A DNA stretch of 64,000 bases from Flavobacterium sp. WC2421. Its GTDB lineage: Bacteria > Bacteroidota > Bacteroidia > Flavobacteriales > Flavobacteriaceae. Below the pieces are notes generated by a model. The model did no database searches, was not told the DNA's origin, and was given only the letters and a program-made list of their open reading frames with translations. The DNA lies in the NCBI RefSeq assembly GCF_040822115.1, contig NZ_CP162004.1:3271001-3335000 (forward strand). The letters run 5' to 3'. Position numbers and translations under genes: made by a program. Within the stretch, counting starts at the first letter, position 1; every line of letters begins with the position of its first letter. Positions 7,812 to 16,674 of the stretch are shown here, piece by piece.

Positions 7812-10800
7812 TTAATAAAAATAATCAAACTGAATTCTATCACTTACGGATAATGAATATCCACCATTATTAGTTGGATTATACGTTAATGTACCAGTTG
7901 ACAAGGAATAAGCTGTATTACTAATTCTAATTCCATTCACATACATCTTTACTATACTATTTAATGATGGAACTTGAGTCAAAGTAAAACTAGTTTGACT
8001 AGCTGTTGCCGAAAATTCATCTGCAACTTCTCGAACAGGAGTTGCTGCCAAAGAGACAGAACCATCAGCCATTAAATATTGTGATGATGTACCTCCTGAT
8101 TTTATATAAGAAGCCGCGGTTAGGTCTCCGCTAGTATTTAAATCTGAATCAAATGTCTTAGTTCCAGATATTGTTTGGGTAGTTGTCAGGTCCACAAAAT
8201 TTTGACTTGACGACCCCGTTCCTCCATTAGCAATTGCAACTATTCCTGTTACATTAGTAGCATTATCACTGCTTGTGAGGTAAACATTAGTATCAGTACT
8301 TCCATCTGCTTTTAAAAATTGGGAAGAAGTTCCTCCATCCATTATAAAAGAAGTTGCAGTTACCGAACTAGTGAATCGGCCATCACCTTCAACATCTAAT
8401 TGATACAATGGGGTATAGTTTGCTCCTATACCAAATCTTCCATTATTATCAATTGTTAATCTTCTACAACAACCGCCCTGAACCAATGTAACTCCAGATC
8501 CAAACGGTGCAAAATCCCATAAACTAGATCCCATTAAAGTTAATGACGAAACTTTAAAATTAGATGAAAAGTCTCCCGTTGTACCGCTTAAAGAACCACT
8601 TAAGGCTCCACCGGTCAAGGGTAAAAAATTACTACCAGAAGTGGTAATTGCACTTGTTACATATTCAGTTGTTGCTATTTGTGCCGAATTAGTTGAAGAT
8701 GCAGCTGTTGGAGCAAATGGAGTTCCCGTAAAGGTTGGTGAATCCAAATCAGCTTTCAATAAATCAGCATTGATACGATTTGTAGTTTCTGTAGCCAAAT
8801 TGGTCTCGATAGCAGATTCAGAGGCTAAGGCTCTACTGCTTTCGTCTGCGATTGCTGTAGTATTTGCCGTTTCAGCGGTTGTTGCTCTTGTGCTTTCGTC
8901 TGAGATTGCTGTAGCATTTGCCGTTTCAGCTGTTGTTGCTCTGGTACTTTCGTCTGAAATTGCTGTAGCATTTGCCGTTTCAGCCGTTGTTGCTCTGGTA
9001 CTTTCGTCTGAAATAGCTGTCGAATTCGCCGTTTCGGCTGTTGTTGCTCTAGTAATTTCGTCTGTGATCGCCGTAGCGTTTGCAGTTTCTGCTGTTGTTG
9101 CTCTAGTACTTTCGGCTGTAATGGATGTAGCGTTCGCCGTTTCAGCGGTTGTTGCTCTAGTGCTTTCGTTTGAAATACCTATAGCATTTGCGGTTTCGGC
9201 TGTCGTTGCTCTGGTACTTTCATCTGAAATTGCGGTAGCGTTCGCCGTTTCAGCTGTTGTTGCTCTAGTGCTTTCATCTAAAATAGCTGTGGCATTCGTC
9301 GTTTCGGCTGTCGTTGCTCTAGTGCTTTCGTCTAAAATGGATGTAGCATTTGCCGTTTCAGCTGTTGTTGCTCTAGTGCTTTCGTCTAAAATGGCTGTGG
9401 CATTTGCGGTTTCGGCTGTCGTTGCTCTGGTACTTTCGTATGCGATTGCTGTAGTATTTGCCGTTTCAACTGTTGTTGCTCTAGTACTTTCATCTGAGAT
9501 TGCTACGGCGTTTGCCGTTTCGGCTGTCGTTGCTCTGGTACTTTCATCCAAAATGGCTGTAGCGTTCGCCGTTTCTGCCGTTGTTGCTCTTGTGCTTTCG
9601 TCTGAAATTGCTGTAGCGTTCGCCGTTTCAGCTGTTGTTGCTCTTGTGCTTTCGTCTGAAATTGCTGTAACATTCGCCGTTTCAGCCGTTGTTGCTCTGG
9701 TACTTTCGTCTGAAATAGCTGTCGCATTTGCGGTTTCTGCCGTTGTTGCTCTAGTACTTTCGTCTAAAATGGCTGTAGCGTTTGCCGTTTCAGCTGTTGT
9801 TGCTCTAGTACTTTCATCTAAAATGGCTGTAGCGTTTGCCGTTTCTGCTGTTGTTGCTCTAGTATTTTCATCTGAAATGGCTGTAGCGTTCGCTGTTTCA
9901 GTGGTTGTTGCTCTAGTGCTTTCGTCTGAGATTGCTGTAGCATTTGCCATTTCAGCTGTTGTTGCTCTTGTGCTTTCGTCTGAAATTGCTGTAGCGTTTG
10001 CCATTTCAGCGATCGTTGCTCTAGTACTTTCGTCTGAAATGGCTGTAGCGTTTGCCGTTTCAGCTGTTGTTGCTCTAGTACTTTCGTCTGATATTGCTGT
10101 AGCATTTGCGGTTTCAGCGGTAGTAGCTCTGGTACTTTCGTCTGAAATAGCTGTAGCGTTTGCCATTTCAGCGGTCGTTGCTCTGGTACTTTCGTCTGAA
10201 ATGGCTGAAGCATTTGCCGTTTCAGCGGTTGTTGCTCTTGTACTTTCATCTAAAATAGCTGTGGCATTAAATGTTTCAGCTGTTGTTGCTCTAGTGCTTT
10301 CGTCTAAAATGGATGTAGCATTTGCCGTTTCGGCTGTTGTTGCTCTAGTACTTTCGTCTAAAATGGCTGTAACATTTGCCGTTTCAGCCGTTGTTGCTCT
10401 GGTACTTTCGTCTGAAATAGCTGTCGCATTTGCGGTTTCTGCCGTTGTTGCTCTAGTACTTTCATCCAAAATGGCTGTAGCATTTGCCGTTTCAGCGGTT
10501 GTTGCTCTAGTTGTTTCTGAACTAATTGCAGTAGCATTTGCCGTTTCAGCTGTTGTTGCTCTAGTACTTTCGTCTGAAATAGCTGTAGCATTTGCGGTTT
10601 CGGCTGTCGTTGCTCTGGTATTTTCATCTGAAATTGCGGTAGCATTTGCCATTTCAGCTGTTGTTGCTCTAGTACTTTCGTCTGAAATAGCTGTAGCATT
10701 TGCGGTTTCGGCTGTCGTTGCTCTGGTACTTTCGTATGCGATTGCTGTAGTATTTGCCGTTTCAACTGTAGTTGCTCTAGTACTTTCATCTGAGATTGCT

Positions 10801-12260
10801 GTAGCGTTTGCCGTTTCAGCGGTTGTTGCTCTGGTGCTTTCATCTGAAATTGCTGTAGCGTTTGCCGTTTCTGCTGTTGTTGCTCTAGTTGTTTCTAAAC
10901 TAATTGCAGTAGCATTTGCCGTTTCAGCTATAGTTGCTCTAGTTGTTTCTGAACTAATGGCTGTGGCATTTGCTGTTTCGGCAGTTGTTGCTCTTATTAC
11001 TTCTACAGCTAAAGCTAGTGAAGCAGAACTTGAACTAGCATCAACATATGTTTTAACTGATTTTACACTTGGGTACTTTGTATCTGATGCCCCATCAGTA
11101 GTAACATCTAAACTTTTATTAACTAAATCTTCTTTTAATAAATCTGCATTTGTACGACTAGTAACCTCTGTAGAAAGCACCGTAGCGTTTGCCATTTCGG
11201 CTGTCGTCGCTCTGGTGCTTTCATCTAAAATGGCTGTAGCGTTTGCAGTTTCTGCAGTTGTTGCTCTGGTACTTTCGTCTGAAATGGATGTAGCGTTTGC
11301 AGTTTCAGCTGTTCTTGCTCTGGTACTTTCGTCTGAAATGGCTGTAGCGTTTGCCGTTTCAGCGGTCGTTGCTCTAGTGCTTTCGTCTGTAATGGCTGTA
11401 GCATTCGCCGTTTCCGCTGTTGTTGCTCTGGTGCTTTCGTCTGAAATGGCTGTAGCATTTACTGTTTCTGCTGTTGTGGCTCTGGTACTTTCATTTGAAA
11501 TTGCCGTAGCATTTGCCGTTTCAGCGGTCGTTGCTCTAATTACTTCTGCCGCTAAGGCTACTGAAGTAGAATTTGAACTATTATCAATATATGTTTTAAC
11601 TGATTTTACGCTTGGGTACTTTGTATCTGATGCCCCATCAAAAGCAACATCAATGCTTTTATTAACTAAACTTTCTTTTCCATTTAAAGAAGATAGTGTT
11701 AAACTACTTATTGGTTTATCTAAATCGCTGGTATTGTCAACATTTTCAATTTCAAAATTAGTTTTAACACCATAAACCGTAGTCGCATTTGTTCCACCAT
11801 TTTCAATAGAAACAATACCTGTGACGTTTTCAGCATTTTGAGACGAAAAAGCAAATGGAACGTAGTTAAACGGCTGGTTGCTAATCTCTGTATAACTAGA
11901 ACAATTCCCATCTGTACCTATTCCAACAACTAAACTTTTATTTGATGAGTTCCAAACCACTGCTTTGAAAGAATCGGCATAGCCACCTGTTTGTATACCC
12001 GAACCAATAATTAAGTTAACCATTCCAAATAGATCGGTTGTGGTTTGAACTGTTTCCTGGTATTCAATATTTGAAAATTCATCAATGAATTTAAAAACCA
12101 TACAAATATCTTTTTCAACTAAAGGCAGGTTGGGATTGATTACCCCAGAAGATTGGTTAGCCTGAGTATTCATTATTACGGCTTGGTATGTAATTCCATT
12201 AGTTTGTGCAAAATTTTTAGTTGCAACAAAAAACAGTAATAGTATAATTATTTTTTTCAT
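7812..12260 (-). CDS. Giant repeat fibre protein with 47 copies of an 18-residue unit
   Basis: 1482 residues. The signal peptide ends NFAQ. Residues ~20-165 form an N-terminal domain of a kind common in Bacteroidota surface proteins (NGITYQAVIMNTQ ... GMVNLIIGSGIQ). Seven units of RATTAETANATAISDEST type occupy residues 242-367, a 55-residue linker 368-422, and forty more units 423-1142. The C-terminal 340 residues resemble phage tail-fibre ends: SPTFTGTPFAPTA, IATTEYVTSAI, NGGTGSSSQNF, and a final block VNGIRISNTAYSLS ... RIQFDYFY. The repeat is helix-prone and probably forms a long trimeric or dimeric stalk holding a receptor-binding tip (inference). No T9SS sorting domain is visible. The gene is preceded by a small T9SS protein gene and followed by the LamG gene. 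Confidence 0.8.
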   Translation of the reverse strand: MKKIIILLLFFVATKNFAQTNGITYQAVIMNTQANQSSGVINPNLPLVEKDICMVFKFIDEFSNIEYQETVQTTTDLFGMVNLIIGSGIQTGGYADSFKAVVWNSSNKSLVVGIGTDGNCSSYTEISNQPFNYVPFAFSSQNAENVTGIVSIENGGTNATTVYGVKTNFEIENVDNTSDLDKPISSLTLSSLNGKESLVNKSIDVAFDGASDTKYPSVKSVKTYIDNSSNSTSVALAAEVIRATTAETANATAISNESTRATTAETVNATAISDESTRATTAETANATAITDESTRATTAETANATAISDESTRARTAETANATSISDESTRATTAETANATAILDESTRATTAEMANATVLSTEVTSRTNADLLKEDLVNKSLDVTTDGASDTKYPSVKSVKTYVDASSSSASLALAVEVIRATTAETANATAISSETTRATIAETANATAISLETTRATTAETANATAISDESTRATTAETANATAISDESTRATTVETANTTAIAYESTRATTAETANATAISDESTRATTAEMANATAISDENTRATTAETANATAISDESTRATTAETANATAISSETTRATTAETANATAILDESTRATTAETANATAISDESTRATTAETANVTAILDESTRATTAETANATSILDESTRATTAETFNATAILDESTRATTAETANASAISDESTRATTAEMANATAISDESTRATTAETANATAISDESTRATTAETANATAISDESTRATIAEMANATAISDESTRATTAEMANATAISDESTRATTTETANATAISDENTRATTAETANATAILDESTRATTAETANATAILDESTRATTAETANATAISDESTRATTAETANVTAISDESTRATTAETANATAISDESTRATTAETANATAILDESTRATTAETANAVAISDESTRATTVETANTTAIAYESTRATTAETANATAILDESTRATTAETANATSILDESTRATTAETTNATAILDESTRATTAETANATAISDESTRATTAETANAIGISNESTRATTAETANATSITAESTRATTAETANATAITDEITRATTAETANSTAISDESTRATTAETANATAISDESTRATTAETANATAISDESTRATTAETANTTAIADESSRALASESAIETNLATETTNRINADLLKADLDSPTFTGTPFAPTAASSTNSAQIATTEYVTSAITTSGSNFLPLTGGALSGSLSGTTGDFSSNFKVSSLTLMGSSLWDFAPFGSGVTLVQGGCCRRLTIDNNGRFGIGANYTPLYQLDVEGDGRFTSSVTATSFIMDGGTSSQFLKADGSTDTNVYLTSSDNATNVTGIVAIANGGTGSSSQNFVDLTTTQTISGTKTFDSDLNTSGDLTAASYIKSGGTSSQYLMADGSVSLAATPVREVADEFSATASQTSFTLTQVPSLNSIVKMYVNGIRISNTAYSLSTGTLTYNPTNNGGYSLSVSDRIQFDYFY
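8835..10994 (-). repeat. Main array: 40 tandem 54-bp units
   Basis: Forty uninterrupted 54-base units, each encoding 18 residues, all in frame in the fibre gene. Units differ mainly at synonymous sites and at a few residues (T/M at position 6, S/L at 13, D/S at 14). Near-identical 85-base segments at 9421 and 10717 lie exactly 24 units apart, which shows higher-order duplication. Confidence 0.97.
11160..11537 (-). repeat. Second array: 7 tandem 54-bp units
   Basis: Seven 54-base units of the same family, separated from the main array by a 165-base linker (10995-11159). The linker encodes a copy of the DGASDTKYPSVKSVKTY module that also precedes this array. Confidence 0.95.
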
Positions 12261-12474
12261 GATGAAATGAATTAATATTGAAATGAACTTTTAGAACTAA
12301 TTGATGTGTAGTTAATAATGATCTTATAAAATCATGTTGATTTATGATTCAACCCAAAATATAATCTACTATTTGGTTAAAACTATCTCAACAAAAATCA
12401 ACTAATCCCCTTAGTGTAATTAAAGATTAGTTTAGGAAAGGTTTTTTTCTTATTATGTTTTGTAGATTTTTCAT

Positions 12475-12507
12475 AAAAAAACAGATCTGTTTTTTGAGAA
12501 AACAGAT
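12475..12507 (-). terminator. Terminator after the small T9SS protein gene
   Basis: On the minus strand ATCTGTTTT / AAAACAGAT forms a nine-base stem with a five-base loop and is followed by CTG and seven T. It separates the 12550-13020 gene from the fibre gene. The rest of the 12261-12549 gap is A+T-rich with no further feature that I recognise. Confidence 0.7.
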
Positions 12508-12549
12508 AATAACATCCTATAATAAAAGCAATTAAAGAGTAGTTTTTTA

Positions 12550-13020
12550 TCATAGTTTTATAATTTGAGTATAATATGTGAATGCATTAGACTTGAGACT
12601 AACTAAATAAGGAGAGGTAGGTAAATTTGATAAATCAACACTCAAAATTGTACCATTTGCACTCCTATTTCCTTGAAAAACTAAACGCCCGCTACTATCA
12701 TAAACATGAATAGCTATTGGTTCCGTAATTGATTTAGAAAATTGAAAATTAATAGTATTTGCAAATGGATTAGGGTAAGTTTTCGTCGAAATTACAGCTA
12801 CAGTATTGGTAGCAATATAGTTACTCCAAAGGCTTTGTTGAAAACCTTGCATAACAACAAAACCATCTTTTGAAGTCCCAATGATACTTTGCTGACCAAT
12901 AGTTTGATTAATAACTATTCCATTTGAAAGTTTTTTGGTATTACCTTGCGACGATAACATTTGATGATGTAGAACTTGTCCTTGAAAGGTCACGGTAAAA
13001 AACAATAGTATATACCTCAT
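12550..13020 (-). CDS. Small T9SS-sorted protein
   Basis: 156 residues from ATG at 13020; a TTG two codons upstream is less likely. It has a short signal peptide (MRYILLFFTVTFQGQ), then about 60 residues with QTIGQQSIIGTSKDGFVVMQGFQQSL, then a type A T9SS sorting domain: TYPNPFANTINFQF near residue 85, IAIHVYDSSGRLVFQG, LSNLPTSPYLVSL and the final YTQIIKL. Almost the whole mature protein is sorting domain plus a short N-terminal segment, so it is likely a small cell-surface subunit. Proteins of this layout often sit next to tail-fibre-like surface genes. Here the next gene is the repeat fibre, which lacks a sorting domain, so the two may work together (inference). Confidence 0.8.
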   Translation of the reverse strand: MRYILLFFTVTFQGQVLHHQMLSSQGNTKKLSNGIVINQTIGQQSIIGTSKDGFVVMQGFQQSLWSNYIATNTVAVISTKTYPNPFANTINFQFSKSITEPIAIHVYDSSGRLVFQGNRSANGTILSVDLSNLPTSPYLVSLKSNAFTYYTQIIKL

Positions 13021-13235
13021 AAGCAACTAATTAAAAAAAAATCTATATAAAAGTCGCTCAATGGAACTTTAAAATTAAGAAACTCTTAACAAATATAGAT
13101 TAAATACCAATTAATCCGATGAATTACATAATTTTTATTGATATAAACCTAAAAACAAACTTTTAATTAATTAAAAAACGTTAAAACCTTGAAATTTCAA
13201 CAATAAAGCATGTATTCTATAGCAATACCAACCGC

Positions 13236-13270
13236 AAAAAAAAGGTTCAACTTTGTCAGTTGAACCTTTT
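13236..13270. terminator. Bidirectional terminator between the ccsBA-type gene and the T9SS gene region
   Basis: Ten-base perfect stem AGGTTCAACT / AGTTGAACCT flanked by A and T runs on both sides, 18 bases past the stop of the minus-strand cytochrome c biogenesis gene. The rest of the 13021-13287 gap is A+T-rich. Confidence 0.85.
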
Positions 13271-13287
13271 TTTAATTAAACAAAAAA

Positions 13288-16200
13288 TTATTTCTTGTAA
13301 TACTTTTTATATTTTGGATAAGTAACAGCTCCTATAAAAGAAATTGTTCCAAGAGAATACCAAATCCAACTTAGAGAATGTGCTTCACCACTGGCGTAAG
13401 AGTGTAATCCTACTAGGTGAAAATTCACACCATAATAGGTGAACAATATAGACACAAAAGCAAACATGCTCATCAAGTTAAAAATCCATTTCCCTCTTAA
13501 AGAAGGAACAAATCGAGCGTGAATCACAAAGGCGTAAACCATTATACTGATTAATGCCCAAGTTTCTTTTGGATCCCATCCCCAGTAACGTCCCCAACTT
13601 TCATTGGCCCATTGTCCCCCAAGGAAGTTACCAATAGTTAACATAATCAATCCAATAGTTAATGCCATTTCATTGATATAGGTGATCTCTTGAATATTCA
13701 AATCCATTTTAGCTTTGTTCTTTTCATTGGTGAAAAAGATCAATAACAAGGAAACAAAACCTAATATCATTCCGAGTGCAAATGGTCCATAACTAGCCAC
13801 AATAACGGCTACGTGAATCATTAACCAATACGAATTAAGTACAGGCTGTAAATTAGCTATTTCTGGATCAATCCAGTTGGCATAAGCAGCTGCAAGAATC
13901 ATTGCCGATACGAATGCTGCAGACGCCACAGTCAGTTTCGATTTAATATCAAATGCTAGCCCAAAAAACATCGTTGCCCAAGCTACGTAAACAATCGCTT
14001 CATACGCATTACTCCATGGCGCATGCCCTGAAATGTACCAGCGTGCTACTAGAGTTACCGTATGCAGTACAAACAAAGTAGCTATAACAATATGCATCGC
14101 ATTTACTAGAAAACGCAATACTTTTTTATCCTTGAAAATTTGAAGGATAACAAACAACATCATTAATATGGCAGCATATAAATAAGCGAATGGTAATTTT
14201 TGAAGTAAATCGTATTTGTTGTACAGTATCTCCAATGAAATTTTGTCATCACTTGGTAACACTTTGATCCCAAATTTCTTTTGATACCCATGAATACTTT
14301 CCACTAAATCATCCGCATTTTTATAATCATTTGATATAGAAGCATGATTTAAAGCGCCAAAATACAACGGTAAAACACTTTTAGTATACGTAGAATCCAT
14401 GCCTTTTAAACCAGCATGTTCCAACTCTAATGTTGAAATCCACTTATTATTAGGATCATTTGGTATGGGGAATATTTTTAAAATACTACCACTTAATGCT
14501 GATTCCATTAAATTTACTTTCTTATCCGTCTCAATAAAGTCTTTTTCAAATTGATTTGGATTAGCCGCCTTGTAAGCCGCATCCAAATAAGGTGATAACT
14601 TATAATTCCCTTTGGCATCAAAAAAGGCTATAAAAGGAGCTGTTGTAGCTTTAACATCTACACCTATTAATTTTCGGATACTATCGTTTCCACTTCTTAA
14701 ATAAATCAAAGGCACTTCAATCCATAATTGAGCATATTGAGATATAGATAAGAAAACTTGATCAGAATTCATCCCTTTATAATCATTAGAATGACTTACT
14801 TTTCGTAATAATTCAGATGAAAAAGTATTAATAGGCTTCATTCTACCACCCGCATCTTGAATGACCAATCGTCCAAACTTGGAAGCATGTTCTTCAGATA
14901 CTTTGAATTTATTAATCAAGGAATCTATTTGTTTTTCCGTAGGAGCTACTCGCATGTGGCTCTCATTTTCAGCATGATCGGCATGATTTCCATTGGCATC
15001 ATGATCGTGATTATGAACTTGCGCAAAACCATTAAAACTTAACAATAAAACTAAAACAGTCAGCAGTTTTGCTTTTTTATCTTTTACCACTTCTAATTTT
15101 CTTTTTATATCAGTAAATCGAGAATGCTTCGTAAACATTATAGCCATCATCGCAAAAAACAACATGAAATACCCAGCATATGTAATCCCTGTTCCCCAAG
15201 AATCATGATTTACTGAAAGTACAGTCCCTTTCTCATCTGGATCAAATGAAGACTGAAAGAAACGATACCCTTTGTAATCCAAAACATGATTCATAAAAAT
15301 TCTGGCGTCAAAAGTTTCAGTACTATCTTGAACCGTAACTTTACTTTCAAATGAAGAATAGCTTTTCTCCGTACCAGGATATTTTTGAGCTATAAAATCA
15401 TTCAATTTTATTTTAAAGGGTAAAACATATGCTTTACTACCATAGAAAAAAGTATAATCTATCGCACCAATTTTTACGGTTTGAAACTGCCCTACTTTTC
15501 CTTTTGAACCTACAATGGTAACTTCTTTTTCTTGACCTTCGGCTTTTACTTTCAACACTAAAGCATCTTCATGATTTTTAGCTTTAAAATCGTTACTCGA
15601 TTCATAATCTATCACCCCTTTTACAGCTGGATCAGGAAATACAAAACGTTTTTCTCCAATACTATAAAGAGATCGCATCATTAAAGGTTGTACAATATCT
15701 TTAGTAACAGCTCCCTGAAGTTTATCAGCCATTCGCATAAAATTACCTTCAAAAGGAGTCTGGATTGTATATGCAGTTCCAGTTGTATTGATGTTTATAG
15801 CTCCTTCAGTAGGTTTATTTAAAGCAAATAAGACGTTGTGAATATTTTGAACTTCTCCTTCTTTCAAGAAATGTTCTTCACGACCACCATCACCTGCTTC
15901 AACTAATTTTAAATATAAAATACCTTTTGAATCTGCCTTTACATATTCCTTGGCTCCCATAATAAAATTCTTGTATTCTATTTCAAAAGGAGTATCTGCA
16001 AATTTATCAGAAATTGTAAAATCATTATTAGTAACTGGAGAAAGCAATAATTTTTTCTCAAAAACTCTACGTTTCATTTCGCCTTTGTATTCCCCATCAA
16101 CAAAGACAGTAAGAAAAGTTTTATCAGAATAAAATTGATTTTCGGCAGCACCTTCACGTATTGGCATCATTCCTTCATAACTGATATAGCGAGTTACAAA

Positions 16201-16479
16201 AGCTCCCAAAAGAATAAAAATAAAAGCCAAATGAAGTAATAATGTAGCCCATTTTTCTTTCTTTAATAACTGATAACGCTTTATATTTCCAATGAAATTA
16301 ATCATAAAAAACACCATTATCGCTTCAAACCACCAAGTGTTATAAACTAAAATTCGAGCAGTGTCAGTATTGTATTTACTTTCGATGAAAGTTCCTGTAC
16401 CCATTGCAATCGCAAAAGTCAAGAACAAAATGGCCATTAATCGTGTAGAAAATAAAATGGAGAATATTTTTTTATTCAT
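13288..16479 (-). CDS. ccsBA: Fused ResB-CcsA cytochrome c biogenesis protein
   Basis: 1063 residues, a fusion of the two system II cytochrome c maturation proteins. The ResB-like part (1-~450) has membrane segments near 12-28, 45-60 and 75-95 and a large periplasmic domain. A further membrane segment at ~430-450 and a signal-peptide-like stretch LLTVLVLLLSFNGFAQ follow, then a His-rich linker (HNHDHDANGNHADHAENESH, ~486-510) and ~250 periplasmic residues. The C-terminal 280 residues are CcsA, with HAPWSNAYEAIVYVAWATM and the haem-handling WWD motif WGRYWGWDPKETWALIS near 960-975, then HARFVP. The complex exports haem and attaches it to apocytochrome CXXCH motifs. The two ends match known CcsBA; the internal His-rich join is unusual. 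Confidence 0.9.
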   Translation of the reverse strand: MNKKIFSILFSTRLMAILFLTFAIAMGTGTFIESKYNTDTARILVYNTWWFEAIMVFFMINFIGNIKRYQLLKKEKWATLLLHLAFIFILLGAFVTRYISYEGMMPIREGAAENQFYSDKTFLTVFVDGEYKGEMKRRVFEKKLLLSPVTNNDFTISDKFADTPFEIEYKNFIMGAKEYVKADSKGILYLKLVEAGDGGREEHFLKEGEVQNIHNVLFALNKPTEGAININTTGTAYTIQTPFEGNFMRMADKLQGAVTKDIVQPLMMRSLYSIGEKRFVFPDPAVKGVIDYESSNDFKAKNHEDALVLKVKAEGQEKEVTIVGSKGKVGQFQTVKIGAIDYTFFYGSKAYVLPFKIKLNDFIAQKYPGTEKSYSSFESKVTVQDSTETFDARIFMNHVLDYKGYRFFQSSFDPDEKGTVLSVNHDSWGTGITYAGYFMLFFAMMAIMFTKHSRFTDIKRKLEVVKDKKAKLLTVLVLLLSFNGFAQVHNHDHDANGNHADHAENESHMRVAPTEKQIDSLINKFKVSEEHASKFGRLVIQDAGGRMKPINTFSSELLRKVSHSNDYKGMNSDQVFLSISQYAQLWIEVPLIYLRSGNDSIRKLIGVDVKATTAPFIAFFDAKGNYKLSPYLDAAYKAANPNQFEKDFIETDKKVNLMESALSGSILKIFPIPNDPNNKWISTLELEHAGLKGMDSTYTKSVLPLYFGALNHASISNDYKNADDLVESIHGYQKKFGIKVLPSDDKISLEILYNKYDLLQKLPFAYLYAAILMMLFVILQIFKDKKVLRFLVNAMHIVIATLFVLHTVTLVARWYISGHAPWSNAYEAIVYVAWATMFFGLAFDIKSKLTVASAAFVSAMILAAAYANWIDPEIANLQPVLNSYWLMIHVAVIVASYGPFALGMILGFVSLLLIFFTNEKNKAKMDLNIQEITYINEMALTIGLIMLTIGNFLGGQWANESWGRYWGWDPKETWALISIMVYAFVIHARFVPSLRGKWIFNLMSMFAFVSILFTYYGVNFHLVGLHSYASGEAHSLSWIWYSLGTISFIGAVTYPKYKKYYKK

Positions 16480-16637
16480 TTTAAAGGAATTGTGTTTTTT
16501 AAAAGTGCCACAAAAGTACTTAAAAATGTTGACTTCTATATTTGAGCAATTGTTAATTTAATCTAAAATTAAGCCTTTTACAACAACTAATCGATTGTTT
16601 TTTTAGGGATTTTATAAAAAATGCAACGTAAGAATAG

Positions 16638-16670
16638 TTGTAAAGACTTTAAAAAAAATTGCTAATTTTG
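16638..16670 (+). promoter_or_regulatory. Promoter of the DUF2520-kdsC operon, predicted leaderless
   Basis: TTG at 16638-16640, a 22-base spacer and TAATTTTG at 16663-16670. The ATG at 16675 begins five bases after the box. The SRP RNA in this window also begins five bases after its own -7 box, so transcription is expected to start at or within a base or two of the A of this ATG. Confidence 0.6.
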
Positions 16671-16674
16671 TCAA

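Noticed and set aside
8835..10994. CRISPR-like tandem repeats
   Set aside because: Units are contiguous with no unique spacers and encode an in-frame 18-residue protein repeat.
8641..11775. 1044-codon open frame antisense to the repeat fibre gene (Val/Ala/Ser/Leu-rich repeats)
   Set aside because: The 54-base unit is a multiple of three, so one stop-free unit leaves a whole alternative frame open. It has no signal peptide, the sense frame has a signal peptide and recognisable end domains, and several other frames in the array are also open.
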